64,000 nucleotides of DNA. Origin: Paenibacillus jilunlii. Lineage in GTDB: Bacteria; Bacillota; Bacilli; Paenibacillales; Paenibacillaceae. The notes beneath the pieces are model-generated. The model was given only the letters and a program-made list of their open reading frames with translations, did not search any database and was not told the DNA's origin. Location: NCBI RefSeq assembly GCF_900102965.1, contig NZ_FNGM01000001.1, positions 540,053 through 604,052 on the forward strand, written 5' to 3'. Positions 48,356 to 57,441 of this stretch are shown here, one piece after another. Each line of letters starts with the position of its first letter. The first letter of the stretch is position 1. A program made the position numbers and the translations under genes.

Positions 48356-50080
48356 ATGGGGCAAGTTCACAGCGAAATTTTACCGGGCCGTGTAAAGCAG
48401 GCCAACATGGCTGATTATTCCCGGGCAGTCAGCGAATTCCGGTGGGAGGATGTAGAGAAAAGCTTCTCCTGGTATGAGAGCGGCAAGGTGAATATGGCCC
48501 ATGAAGCCATTGACCGGCATGTGCTTGAAGGCCGTGGAGCAGCCACCGCTTTGATCTACAGTGATTCCGCGAGGGAAGAAATGTACACGTTCTCAGATTT
48601 GCGGGAGCAGTCGAACCGTTTCGGAAATGTGCTGCGCCAGCATGGCATCGGGCGGGGTGACCGGGTGTTTATTTTTATGCCGCGCCGGCCGGAGCTCTAT
48701 TTCAGTCTGCTGGGAGTTCTCAAGGTGGGAGCGGTAGCGGGACCGCTGTTTGAGGCTTTTATGGAAACGGCTGTGAAGGACCGGCTGGAGGACAGCGGTG
48801 CAGTGGCACTCATTACCACACCTGAGCTGCTGCAGCGGGTCAAACGAGCCGAGCTGCCGGAGCTTAAGCATGTGTTTGTAGTAGGCGGCTTGACGGACGG
48901 CGGGCAAAGGCTTGTCAGTTACGAAGAAGCGATGGCTGCGGCCTCTGCAGAGCTTGAACCGGAGTGGCTGAGTCTGGAGGACGGGCTGATTATGCATTAT
49001 ACCTCCGGCTCAACCGGCAAGCCCAAAGGGGTATATCATGTGCAAAGAGCCATGATCCAGCATTATTATACAGGCAAAATTGTACTGGATTTGCGCCCTG
49101 ACGATGTCTATTGGTGCACGGCCGATCCCGGTTGGGTTACCGGAACATCCTATGGGATTTTTGCGCCTTGGCTGAACGGGGTGACCAATGTTGTAAGAGG
49201 CGGCCGCTTCAGCCCGCAGGACTGGTATAAGACCATTGAGCGGTTTGGGGTCACGGTATGGTACAGCGCACCTACCGCGTTCCGTATGCTGATGGGAGCG
49301 GGGGAGGCCAGCCTGAAGGACATCGATCTCAGCAGTCTGCGGCATGTTCTGTCAGTAGGAGAGCCGCTCAATCCCGAAGTTGTGCGCTGGGGCGATAAAT
49401 TTTATCAGCAGCGTATTCATGATACCTGGTGGATGACGGAAACAGGAGCCCAACTGATCTGCAATTATCCGGGGATGGATATTAAGCCCGGCTCCATGGG
49501 GCGCCCGCTGCCCGGCATCGAAGCTGCTATTCTGGATGACCGGGGCAATCTGCTGCCGCCTTATGCAATGGGCAATCTGGCGATTAGAACGCCTTGGCCC
49601 TCCATGATGGGGAAGATATGGAACAACCAAGCGAAATACGAGGAGTATTTCCGTATTCCCGGCTGGTACATCTCCGGTGATTCCGCATATATGGATGAAG
49701 ACGGCTACTTCTGGTTCCAGGGCCGGATCGATGATGTCATCAATTCCTCCGGCGAACGGATTGGCCCGTTCGAGGTGGAGAGCAAGCTGGTAGAGCATCC
49801 TGCGGTTGCTGAAGCCGGGGTGATCGGCAAACCGGATGTGATGCGGGGAGAGATTATTAAAGCGTTCATTTCCCTGCGGGATGGATATATTCCTACGGCA
49901 GAGCTGAAGGAGGAAATCGCGGCCTTTGTCAAAGCAGGTTTGTCCGCCCATGCAGCACCACGTGAAATTGAATTCAGGGAGAAGCTGCCCAAGACCCGTT
50001 CCGGTAAAATCATGCGCCGCGTGCTGAAGGCCTGGGAGCTTCATCTTCCTGCGGGGGATTTGTCTACAATCGAGGATTAA
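48356..50080 (+). CDS. acsA: Acetyl-CoA synthetase
   Basis: GTGAGGGAGGCAAGAGTA places the ATG at 48356; a GTG at 48338 is inside the ribosome site. The 574 residues match Bacillus AcsA. They include the P-loop-like YTSGSTGKPKGVYHVQ, DVYWCTADPGWVTGTSYGIF, DTWWMTETGAQLI, GWYISGDSAYMDEDGYFWFQGR, DDVINSSGERIGPFEVES and the acetylation site PKTRSGKIMRRVL (Lys). It makes acetyl-CoA from acetate, ATP and CoA through acetyl-AMP. The product of divergent acuA should inhibit it. Confidence 0.95.
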   Translation: MGQVHSEILPGRVKQANMADYSRAVSEFRWEDVEKSFSWYESGKVNMAHEAIDRHVLEGRGAATALIYSDSAREEMYTFSDLREQSNRFGNVLRQHGIGRGDRVFIFMPRRPELYFSLLGVLKVGAVAGPLFEAFMETAVKDRLEDSGAVALITTPELLQRVKRAELPELKHVFVVGGLTDGGQRLVSYEEAMAAASAELEPEWLSLEDGLIMHYTSGSTGKPKGVYHVQRAMIQHYYTGKIVLDLRPDDVYWCTADPGWVTGTSYGIFAPWLNGVTNVVRGGRFSPQDWYKTIERFGVTVWYSAPTAFRMLMGAGEASLKDIDLSSLRHVLSVGEPLNPEVVRWGDKFYQQRIHDTWWMTETGAQLICNYPGMDIKPGSMGRPLPGIEAAILDDRGNLLPPYAMGNLAIRTPWPSMMGKIWNNQAKYEEYFRIPGWYISGDSAYMDEDGYFWFQGRIDDVINSSGERIGPFEVESKLVEHPAVAEAGVIGKPDVMRGEIIKAFISLRDGYIPTAELKEEIAAFVKAGLSAHAAPREIEFREKLPKTRSGKIMRRVLKAWELHLPAGDLSTIED

Positions 50081-50101
50081 TATAGACTTTGTGCAGTATG
50101 A

Positions 50102-50141
50102 AAAACACCGCTCCCGGCATTGATCCGGGAACGGTGTTTTT
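50102..50141. terminator. Bidirectional terminator
   Basis: AAAACACCGCTCCCGG pairs with CCGGGAACGGTGTTTT around CATTGAT. It separates acsA from the convergent penicillin-binding protein gene. Confidence 0.88.
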
Positions 50142-50179
50142 GTGCTGTGCAGGTCTGACGGTTTCCCTTAGACCTGAAT

Positions 50180-53149
50180 TTAAGGTGCTGCAGTTTCCGC
50201 TCCCGTATTTCCGGAGCCGGCATTTCCGCCAGCAGCATTGCTGCCGCCTGCAGTATTACTGCCGCCTGCGGCATTCGTGCCTCCACCGGCTGGGACATCG
50301 GATGATCCCGGCGGCTCAATAATGACCATGCCGGGATCTTCGGTGCTGCCTGGCTGCGCTCCCGGGTCTGGTGTAGCTTCTGTACCAGGAGACTCTTCCG
50401 GCGGCGGCGTAGTCTCCGGTGTCGGAGTGACTGCTCCGGCTACACTGCCCGAAGATGTCTCATGACCGGCTACATCCACCGCAGCCACATAGAAGGAGGC
50501 ATTGGCACTGGACGGAGTGCCGGGGGTGAAAGTGGTTCCTTCGCCGACGGATAGAATAGCCTGCTTCTTGTACGCTCCTCCGTTAAGTGAACGGTACAGG
50601 CGGTAGCCGACCACATCCGGCGAACCGCTTGGGTTAAAGGTGATAACGGCTTTACCCGTAGTGTATGAGACATTGACTCCGCTTGGAGCCGTTGGGGCAT
50701 TGCCGTCATCCACGCGAGGATCAACCTCGGTCGGGAAATCGGATTTCGCATCCTCCGGCATATAGTATTGCAGCGATTGATGCTCCCTCATCGACTTGAA
50801 GGCGGCGAGCAGCTCCTTCACGAGATCCTGGATCGGTTTGTCGCGTTTGACGACAATTTTCTCTTTGAGGAAATCCTCAGGTGTGCCTTCCAGCGGAAGG
50901 TAATTCACGCCATTATAAGTAATATATTTGGCTCTGGAGATTCCATCATCACTTTGCTTCGGTACATATTTCACGTTAAAAATATCTGTAGTGAACCTGT
51001 CGGTTAAGTCAGTGGGCAGTTTGCCGCTGTAGGCGGATACGGTCTTTTTAACGATGCCTTCAGGCTTGGCAAATTCCTTTGTGACAAAAAGCTCAGGCTG
51101 CTTGTCAATGACCGCATTCATTACTTTGGTCCACAAGGTCTGCGCCTGACGTTTCTGGGTATCGCCCTGAAGCGTATTGATTTGTTCCTTATAGCCCACC
51201 CACATGCCAAGTGTGACATCCGGCGTGTAGCCCATAAACCATACATCTCCGTAGTTTTGGGTGGAACCGGTTTTGCCGACGATAGGCACATCTTTGAAGT
51301 GTTTGTAGTTTTTCTTGACCGTGCTTGCGGTTCCATTGGTTATCACGGTACGCAGCATATCTGTCATAAGATAAGCGGTTTGCTTAGAATATACCTGCTC
51401 CGGATTGACTTTATGCTGATAGATGATTTTGCCCTGAGCGTCCACAATCTTCTCGATCATATAGGCGTCATTAAAGGCTCCCTGGTTACCAATTGAGGAA
51501 TAGGCATTTGTTAAATCTTCAACTGTAACCCCATACTTGAGCCCGCCGATGACTCCGGTCTGTGCTTTATAATCATCATCCTGGATCGTGGTAATTCCCA
51601 GCTTCTTGGAAAAAGCCCATGCTTTTTCGATTCCAACCTTCTCATTGAACAGCTTAAGGGCTGGCAGATTCAAGGATTTGTTAAGGGCATAGCGGGCTGT
51701 GACCAGTCCCTGATACCGGTTGTTGGCATTCTTCGGAATGTGGTAGCCTTTGCCGCCATCCTTAAGAATGATCGGCGCATCATCAAGGATGCCTGCAGGC
51801 TGAATCAATCCGGCGTCCAGTGCGGGCAGATAAGCGGCAATGGGCTTCATTGTTGAACCCGGCTGCCGTATCATCTGGGTAGCATAGTTCATCTGTTCAA
51901 TATTGAAGTCCCGTCCTTCGATCATGCCGAGAATCGCACCGGTTTTGTTGTTGATCATCATGCCGGCTGTCTGTTCCTTGCCCCGGGCCTTGCTGTCTTT
52001 CGTGAAGTTACCGCTGTCTTCCGAGACACTGTGCATCGCACTGTATACTTTTTTGTCGATCGTCGTGTAGACGCGGTATCCGCCAGTCATCAGCTGCCGG
52101 CGCGCTTCCTCGAACAGTGTGTTGTTATCTGCAGCAGAAGATGAGGTATTCGGGTCAACTACACCATTCTTGCCCTCATTGAGGGACAGCAGGATCGCGG
52201 CTGCCTTGCGCTCGGTCTCAAGCATCAGATAAGGATATGTAGCATATGCCTTTTTCGTGTGCGGAGCCAGAGAACCCTTGATATCAAATTGCAGTGCTTC
52301 GTTGTACTGGGAGACCGTGATCTTATTCTCCTCCAGCATCCGGCGCAGCACAAGCTTTTGGCGTTCCAAGGCACGGTTAAATGCCGTTTCATTAAATTCT
52401 CCGACTCCGTTAAATGCGGAGTATTTAGAAGGAAGCTGGGGAAGTCCTGCCAGATATGCGGCCTGGGCCGTATTCAGCTTATCCAGGTCATCCAGTCCGA
52501 ATATCCCTTTGGCGGCGGCTTTGATACCGTACACGTTGTATCCGTTAGAACCGTTGCCGAAAGGAACCTTATTTAAATAGGCTGTTAAAATTTCCTGCTT
52601 GGATAAATACCGTTCCAGCCTTAGAGACAGCAGGATCTCCTTAATCTTGCGGTCCTCTGTGCGGTCCAGGCTGAGGAACACGCGCCGTGCCAATTGCTGG
52701 GTCAGGGTGCTGCCGCCGGTCTGAACGGATTCATTCAGCAGCTTTTGCTTGACGGCACGCAGGGTACCGCTGAAATCGACCCCTTTATGATTGTAGAAAT
52801 TATTGTCCTCTATCGCGAGAACGGCATCAATCACAAGCTGCGGGATATTATTGAACTCTACAAGCCTGCGGTCCTCTTCAGTCCGGAGCTGGCCGATCGG
52901 TTGGCCATCGCGGAAATACGCAAAGCCGGTAACGGCATTCTGGCTGACTTCCTTTTGAATCAATTCTTCGGAGCGGACCGGATCATCCTTCACTATGGAA
53001 GCGACATATCCAGAAACAGCACCGCCGGCAAACAGAATGCCTAATATGCCGAGTATAAACATCCACTTCACGACGGAACCGAACCTGCGGAGCCAGGATC
53101 TACGGGGTGGACGCTGCTTTGCGGTCTTCTTTTTGTTCTCCTCAACCAT
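50180..53149 (-). CDS. Class A penicillin-binding protein (PBP1A-like)
   Basis: AAAGGAGGATTAACGTCG sets the ATG at 53149; the ~80 codons open upstream overlap intergenic DNA. The 989 residues hold a basic cytoplasmic tail, one membrane helix (about 29-48), glycosyltransferase GT51 (about 70-240: AIEDNNFYNHKGVDFSGTLR, GGSTLTQQLARRVFL), a transpeptidase with GSTMKPIAAY (active Ser), SLNLPAL (SxN) and VGKTGSTQNY (KTG), a fibronectin III domain, and a low-complexity tail rich in Pro, Thr, Ala and Gly. It polymerises and cross-links peptidoglycan. It is a single gene. Confidence 0.93.
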   Translation of the reverse strand: MVEENKKKTAKQRPPRRSWLRRFGSVVKWMFILGILGILFAGGAVSGYVASIVKDDPVRSEELIQKEVSQNAVTGFAYFRDGQPIGQLRTEEDRRLVEFNNIPQLVIDAVLAIEDNNFYNHKGVDFSGTLRAVKQKLLNESVQTGGSTLTQQLARRVFLSLDRTEDRKIKEILLSLRLERYLSKQEILTAYLNKVPFGNGSNGYNVYGIKAAAKGIFGLDDLDKLNTAQAAYLAGLPQLPSKYSAFNGVGEFNETAFNRALERQKLVLRRMLEENKITVSQYNEALQFDIKGSLAPHTKKAYATYPYLMLETERKAAAILLSLNEGKNGVVDPNTSSSAADNNTLFEEARRQLMTGGYRVYTTIDKKVYSAMHSVSEDSGNFTKDSKARGKEQTAGMMINNKTGAILGMIEGRDFNIEQMNYATQMIRQPGSTMKPIAAYLPALDAGLIQPAGILDDAPIILKDGGKGYHIPKNANNRYQGLVTARYALNKSLNLPALKLFNEKVGIEKAWAFSKKLGITTIQDDDYKAQTGVIGGLKYGVTVEDLTNAYSSIGNQGAFNDAYMIEKIVDAQGKIIYQHKVNPEQVYSKQTAYLMTDMLRTVITNGTASTVKKNYKHFKDVPIVGKTGSTQNYGDVWFMGYTPDVTLGMWVGYKEQINTLQGDTQKRQAQTLWTKVMNAVIDKQPELFVTKEFAKPEGIVKKTVSAYSGKLPTDLTDRFTTDIFNVKYVPKQSDDGISRAKYITYNGVNYLPLEGTPEDFLKEKIVVKRDKPIQDLVKELLAAFKSMREHQSLQYYMPEDAKSDFPTEVDPRVDDGNAPTAPSGVNVSYTTGKAVITFNPSGSPDVVGYRLYRSLNGGAYKKQAILSVGEGTTFTPGTPSSANASFYVAAVDVAGHETSSGSVAGAVTPTPETTPPPEESPGTEATPDPGAQPGSTEDPGMVIIEPPGSSDVPAGGGTNAAGGSNTAGGSNAAGGNAGSGNTGAETAAP

Positions 53150-53234
53150 CGACGTTAATCCTCCTTTTAACGGAACTATTATAGCACAATTTGGCGGTTT
53201 TGAATGCGCCTCAGCCTCAGCAATATCAATGAAA

Positions 53235-53262
53235 AAAGCCCCCAGAATTCTCTGGGGGCTTT
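53235..53262 (-). terminator. rpsD terminator
   Basis: AAGCCCCCAGA pairs with TCTGGGGGCTT around ATTC; on the minus strand a T run follows. Confidence 0.85.
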
Positions 53263-53288
53263 GAACGTTTTCGCTGTATAGCGAAATA

Positions 53289-53888
53289 TTAACGGTTGTA
53301 GAACTCGACGATTTGCTTTTCATCGATATCCTGGGACAGCTCGGCACGTTCCGGCAAACGAATGTATTTGCCTTCGAAAGAGCCATCAGCATATTCCAGG
53401 TATCCTGGAAGGTGGGAGCGGTTTTCCAGAGCTTCTTTGATGGAAGCCATAGCGCGGCTTCTTTCGCGAAGTCCGATTACGTCGCCCACGCTTACGCGGT
53501 AAGAAGCGATGTCGACTTTTTTGCCGTTAACGGTAACGTGTCCGTGGGATACCAGCTGACGCGCACCAGCGCGGGAGTTGGCGAAACCAAGACGGTATAC
53601 CAGGTTGTCCAGGCGGCTTTCGAGCAGGAACATGAAGTTTTCGCCCGCAATACCCTGGAGCTTTTGTGCTTTGGTGAAGAGAGTTTTGAACTGCTTTTCG
53701 CCCAAGCCGTACATGTGGCGCAGTTTTTGTTTTTCCAAAAGCTGCATTCCGTAGTTACTTACTTTTCTGCGTTGGTTAGCGCCGTGCTGTCCCGGAGGGA
53801 AAGGGCGTTTCAGGTCTTTGCCTGTACCGCTAAGGGAAATGCCCAGACGGCGGCTGAGTTTGAATTTAGGTCCGGTGTAACGTGCCAT
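53289..53888 (-). CDS. rpsD: 30S ribosomal protein S4
   Basis: AAAGGAGTCTACTATAAC precedes the ATG. The 199 residues are full length: [40 protein letters not shown], and the S4 RNA-binding domain [20 protein letters not shown] with [20 protein letters not shown]. The usual four-cysteine zinc motif of some S4 proteins is absent, as in Bacillus S4. It starts small-subunit assembly by binding 16S rRNA. It stands alone outside the ribosomal clusters, as in B. subtilis. Confidence 0.97.
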   Translation of the reverse strand: MARYTGPKFKLSRRLGISLSGTGKDLKRPFPPGQHGANQRRKVSNYGMQLLEKQKLRHMYGLGEKQFKTLFTKAQKLQGIAGENFMFLLESRLDNLVYRLGFANSRAGARQLVSHGHVTVNGKKVDIASYRVSVGDVIGLRERSRAMASIKEALENRSHLPGYLEYADGSFEGKYIRLPERAELSQDIDEKQIVEFYNR

Positions 53889-54082
53889 GTTATAGTAGAC
53901 TCCTTTATAATTGAAATTTCATGGTAGGGCCTATTTGCGCCGCAAATCGTATCCGTGAAAGCGTTAGATGGTTTCACACTGCCGGGGAAGTTCAGCCGCT
54001 GCCCTGGCAGTAACGAGATGCGTGAGGGTGACACAACGTTACGCCCAATGAAGACCTGTTACAGTCTTGTTCAACAATAAAT
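53889..54082 (-). promoter_or_regulatory. Probable S4 autoregulatory leader
   Basis: About 190 untranslated bases lie between the promoter (54083-54110) and rpsD. They contain several pairing arms, such as CTGCCAGGGCAGCGG, then CCCCGGCAGTG and GTAACG/CGTTAC. Bacillus rpsD is controlled by S4 binding to its own leader. The position and length fit, but the structure was not modelled. Confidence 0.5.
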
Positions 54083-54110
54083 ATTATATGAAAACGACAG
54101 CTAAAGTCAA
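54083..54110 (-). promoter_or_regulatory. rpsD promoter
   Basis: On the minus strand TTGACT (54105-54110) and TATAAT (54083-54088) are 16 bases apart: a strong housekeeping promoter. The remaining 54111-54387 shows AT-rich DNA without a gene. Confidence 0.65.
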
Positions 54111-54387
54111 GAGCATCTTTAAAGAGATTTTGTCTATCTTTGTCGTTAGTTCTTTGGTCCTAAAAAAAATCCCGGTTTTGAGGAAAATATAATGCAATAC
54201 CCAAAGAAAGGGAGTAAAATATAGTTAATTAGATGTTATCGGAAAGAAATTTCTAGTATAAAAGAATTTACAAGTTTAAATCGTTAAATTATCCTTCTCA
54301 TTCTCGCTGGAACGGTACGCCTATTTTATCTTATTGAGGACGGCACAGCCATTTCTGCCAGTGTGAGATGCAAAGGGGATCCTCTTT

Positions 54388-56385
54388 ATGTCAGAGCAGG
54401 AAGCATACGGACGCCAAGACAATCGTGTGCTGTTACAGGACACTATGCAATCACGCGGAGATACCGAAGATCCCGCCGCATGGCTTAGGGAAACGGATAT
54501 TGTATCATATGATTTTCCCCATGCAGCCAACCTGATTGCGGAAAGTTTCCGGGAGTGGCGGGGTCAGAGCGGACCGGAACTCGCCAGGGCCTGGGACTGG
54601 TGTGTGCTTAATTTTGAAGGGAAATACATCAATCTTACAGAGGATGCAGGAACTGCGGATCAATGGAAAGGACAGTTGGAGGCAGCTGCGGCTGCCTCCC
54701 TGCAATTCATGAAGCCTTATGCGATCCATGAACAGGCTGCCGGACACCCAATGTCTTTCTTAATCATTCCGGTATTCACACGCAGTCAGGGGGAAATATT
54801 TGCGCTCCTTGGCTGCGCGATGCCGCGTGAGCAATATGAACAAGGCGGGTTGTATATAGCGGAAGCCATGTCCCTGCACTATCAGGCCTGCTTTTACCGC
54901 AGATTTGAGCATATGTTTGTGTCAGATTTGGCTGGGGTGCATCTGCATGCGGAGCGTGAGAGCAGCCGGCGTTCACTGCTGTTCCAGATCGTACAGCGGA
55001 TGCATGACAATATTGATGTGGATGCTGTGCTGACCGAGGTGATCGACAGTATTTCGGCCATGTATCCGGGAGCCCGGCTTGAACTTTTTATGTCGCAGGA
55101 CCACCGCAGCGCGAACCCGCTGGTCAAGCCGCTCCCGCTTCGCTGGGGGAACGATGATGTCTGCGCAAAAGCGTTCAAAGATGGATGCGTATCCCTGTAT
55201 GCCGGACGCGAGGACAGCCATTCGGTTGAAATTGGCCTTCCCCTTGGCGGCAAGCAGGGGGTTTATGGCGTATTTCATATGGTGATGGACAAGCCGGCTT
55301 TTCCAGAGGTGGATTTGCGCTTCCTCTCCATGGTGGCCGATACTGCAGGAACCGCTTTTGAGAATGCCAAGCTGTATGAGCGGTCCAATCAGCTGATCCG
55401 GGAACTGCGCATGAGCAATGAGCTTACCCAGCGGCTGAATCAGAGCCTGCGCCTTGGTGATATTTTTCAGTTCGCTTTTGAAGAGCTTCTGGAAATGTTC
55501 GATGCCGATTACTGCTGTATACTACATATGAATGAGGACAAGGGCGGGCTGGAGGCGATCGCCTGCAACTATCATCCCCTGCAGGGTGAGATTCTTGAAA
55601 TTGGCGAAGGGCTTGGCGGCAAGGTATACACCACGGGCGAGGCGCTCATCCTGTCGGATTACAAGAACGCGGACGGAAGTTATTCACGGCTGATGGATGC
55701 TACGGGTTCGAACTCAGTGATTGCTACTCCGCTTAATGTAGGAGGCGAGGTTCGTGGGGCGATTATGCTCACTTCCCTGGAGCCGCATTTTTTCTCATAT
55801 GACAGTTACAGGCTGCTCCAGGCCATGGCAGGCCATATCGGACTTGCTGTAGGCAATGCGCGTCTGCATGCCGAGGTGCGGCGTTTGGCCAACCGTGACA
55901 GTCTGACCGGTCTATATGCGAGGCATTATCTGGACGAGGTAATCAAGGATAAACAAATTACCGAATTCTGCGGTTCTTTGATCGTCGTGGATATCGACCA
56001 GTTCAAGATGGTGAATGACACTTACGGTCACCAGAGGGGCGACAAAATTCTGAGACAGGTCAGCGAAATCGTCAAGTCTTCCATCCGTCAAGGGGATATC
56101 GCTGCGAGATGGGGCGGGGAGGAGCTGGCGGTGTATTTGCCCCAGCTTGGCGTGCAGCAAGCCGTATTTGTAGCGGAACGTATCCGCAAGCGGGTAATGA
56201 GCGAAACGGAACCGCGTGTAACCGTCTCTTGCGGCATTGCAGAGTGGAGCTGGACAGATGATAAGGTGAGCGTAGAATCGCTCTTCTACCGGGCGGACAT
56301 GGCCCTCTACGAAGCAAAGAACAACGGCAGGAACCAGGTCGTGCTCGATACCAAATTAGCGGAGATCAGTACAAAGAATCCTTAA
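54388..56385 (+). CDS. Diguanylate cyclase with GAF domains
   Basis: AAAGGGGATCCTCTTT precedes the ATG. The 665-residue soluble protein has an N-terminal sensor region, two GAF-like domains (about 200-330 and 345-490; second with LEMFDADYCCILHMNEDKGG and GEGLGGKVYTTGEALILSDY), and a C-terminal GGDEF domain (about 500-655). Its signature is GGEEL at residues 576-580. RQGD lies five residues ahead, a standard inhibitory I-site. It would make cyclic di-GMP from GTP, tuned by a ligand or redox signal at the GAF domains. It has no membrane segment and no EAL domain. Confidence 0.9.
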   Translation: MSEQEAYGRQDNRVLLQDTMQSRGDTEDPAAWLRETDIVSYDFPHAANLIAESFREWRGQSGPELARAWDWCVLNFEGKYINLTEDAGTADQWKGQLEAAAAASLQFMKPYAIHEQAAGHPMSFLIIPVFTRSQGEIFALLGCAMPREQYEQGGLYIAEAMSLHYQACFYRRFEHMFVSDLAGVHLHAERESSRRSLLFQIVQRMHDNIDVDAVLTEVIDSISAMYPGARLELFMSQDHRSANPLVKPLPLRWGNDDVCAKAFKDGCVSLYAGREDSHSVEIGLPLGGKQGVYGVFHMVMDKPAFPEVDLRFLSMVADTAGTAFENAKLYERSNQLIRELRMSNELTQRLNQSLRLGDIFQFAFEELLEMFDADYCCILHMNEDKGGLEAIACNYHPLQGEILEIGEGLGGKVYTTGEALILSDYKNADGSYSRLMDATGSNSVIATPLNVGGEVRGAIMLTSLEPHFFSYDSYRLLQAMAGHIGLAVGNARLHAEVRRLANRDSLTGLYARHYLDEVIKDKQITEFCGSLIVVDIDQFKMVNDTYGHQRGDKILRQVSEIVKSSIRQGDIAARWGGEELAVYLPQLGVQQAVFVAERIRKRVMSETEPRVTVSCGIAEWSWTDDKVSVESLFYRADMALYEAKNNGRNQVVLDTKLAEISTKNP

Positions 56386-56412
56386 GCGTTAAGCCATGGG
56401 GATTCTTTTTTT
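56374..56412 (+). terminator. Terminator at the end of the cyclase gene
   Basis: AGAATCC pairs with GGATTCT, with an inner TTAAGCGTTAA element, then seven T. The left arm lies inside the last codons. Confidence 0.7.
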
Positions 56413-56480
56413 GCATAAGCCCCGGGCGGCGGGAAATCCTATAGAAATGTTCATAACCTTGACCCGAAAGGCTTGAGTCC

Positions 56481-57347
56481 ATGAGAACCATTAATATCCG
56501 CCGGATGATGATCCTGAGCGCAGTCCTGCTGATGGGTCCTCTCCTTAATACCGGCTGTACCCGCATCAATGACAAACCCGCTGCAGAGGTGCTCCATCTG
56601 GTTTTGGCCGGGATGGCGGGGAGCGACGGGGTATCCTTTGAGGGGGCATCTTCCCTGCTGCTTGACGGCAATCCGGCCCCGGAAGCCGCACTCTACTATG
56701 GGGGGACGGTTTCAGACCATAACAAGGTTAGTTTGCATACGCTTTTACCGGATGGCGGCACACCGCAGACGGTGGCACAGGCAGGAGAAAACAAGCTGAA
56801 ATCAAGCTCGGCAGCACCCCCGGCCTATTATACCCAGTTAGAGAAAAAAAACGGCCGGTGGACGCTGCTGCAGGAAGACAGCACCGCCTCGCCGGATAAC
56901 CCGCTGCCTGCGCTGAATCCGCTCCGCCAGCTCGAAGATCTGGAGAAGCTTGAGATAGAGGTCTCAGAGGAAGCGGGCGCGGCGAGGGGAACCAGAGTGC
57001 TTCGTATTGAGCTTAGTGAACCGGAGGCGGGCAGGCAGCTGGCTGCTGAGCTTGAGGGGCAGATGGAGGCCATTCGTCCGGATAAATCCGGCTCTGAAGG
57101 GAAGGAAGCGGGTAAGGGAGCAGAGGCCTTGCAATTGCTGTGGGAGCAGAAGAATAATGAGCTTCAGCAGAAGCTTAAGGAAGTATCTGTCCGGACCGTG
57201 TACTACTTGAAGGTAGATACGAAGCGGAATCTCCCGAAACGCCTGACCTGTACCCGCCGGGTGAATGATTCCGGAAATCAGGGGACAGCTGCAGGCGGTG
57301 CAGAGGAAATTTATTTAACAGAGGTCAATTTTTACGGTTACCGCTGA
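56481..57347 (+). CDS. Putative lipoprotein, unknown
   Basis: CGAAAGGCTTGAGTCC precedes the ATG. The 288-residue protein has a lipoprotein signal (MMILSAVLLMGPLLNTGC, Cys at about 26). The mature part is acidic, with EVLHLVLAGMAGSDGVSFEG, ALYYGGTVSDHNKVSLHTLL and EVSVRTVYYLKVDTKRNLPK, a layout like small beta-rich membrane-anchored lipoproteins. No family recognised. A short gap separates it from the aminopeptidase gene. Confidence 0.65.
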   Translation: MRTINIRRMMILSAVLLMGPLLNTGCTRINDKPAAEVLHLVLAGMAGSDGVSFEGASSLLLDGNPAPEAALYYGGTVSDHNKVSLHTLLPDGGTPQTVAQAGENKLKSSSAAPPAYYTQLEKKNGRWTLLQEDSTASPDNPLPALNPLRQLEDLEKLEIEVSEEAGAARGTRVLRIELSEPEAGRQLAAELEGQMEAIRPDKSGSEGKEAGKGAEALQLLWEQKNNELQQKLKEVSVRTVYYLKVDTKRNLPKRLTCTRRVNDSGNQGTAAGGAEEIYLTEVNFYGYR

Positions 57348-57441
57348 ATTTCAGCATCCCCAATGCCTTGCGCTCCACTGCGGGCGTGCTACAATATAAC
57401 GGTATGTCTATTATTTGCATGAGGAAGGAAGAGAGAGAAGG

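Noticed and set aside
50238..50465. Pro/Gly/Val-rich plus-strand frame
   Set aside because: It is the antisense of the low-complexity end of the penicillin-binding protein.
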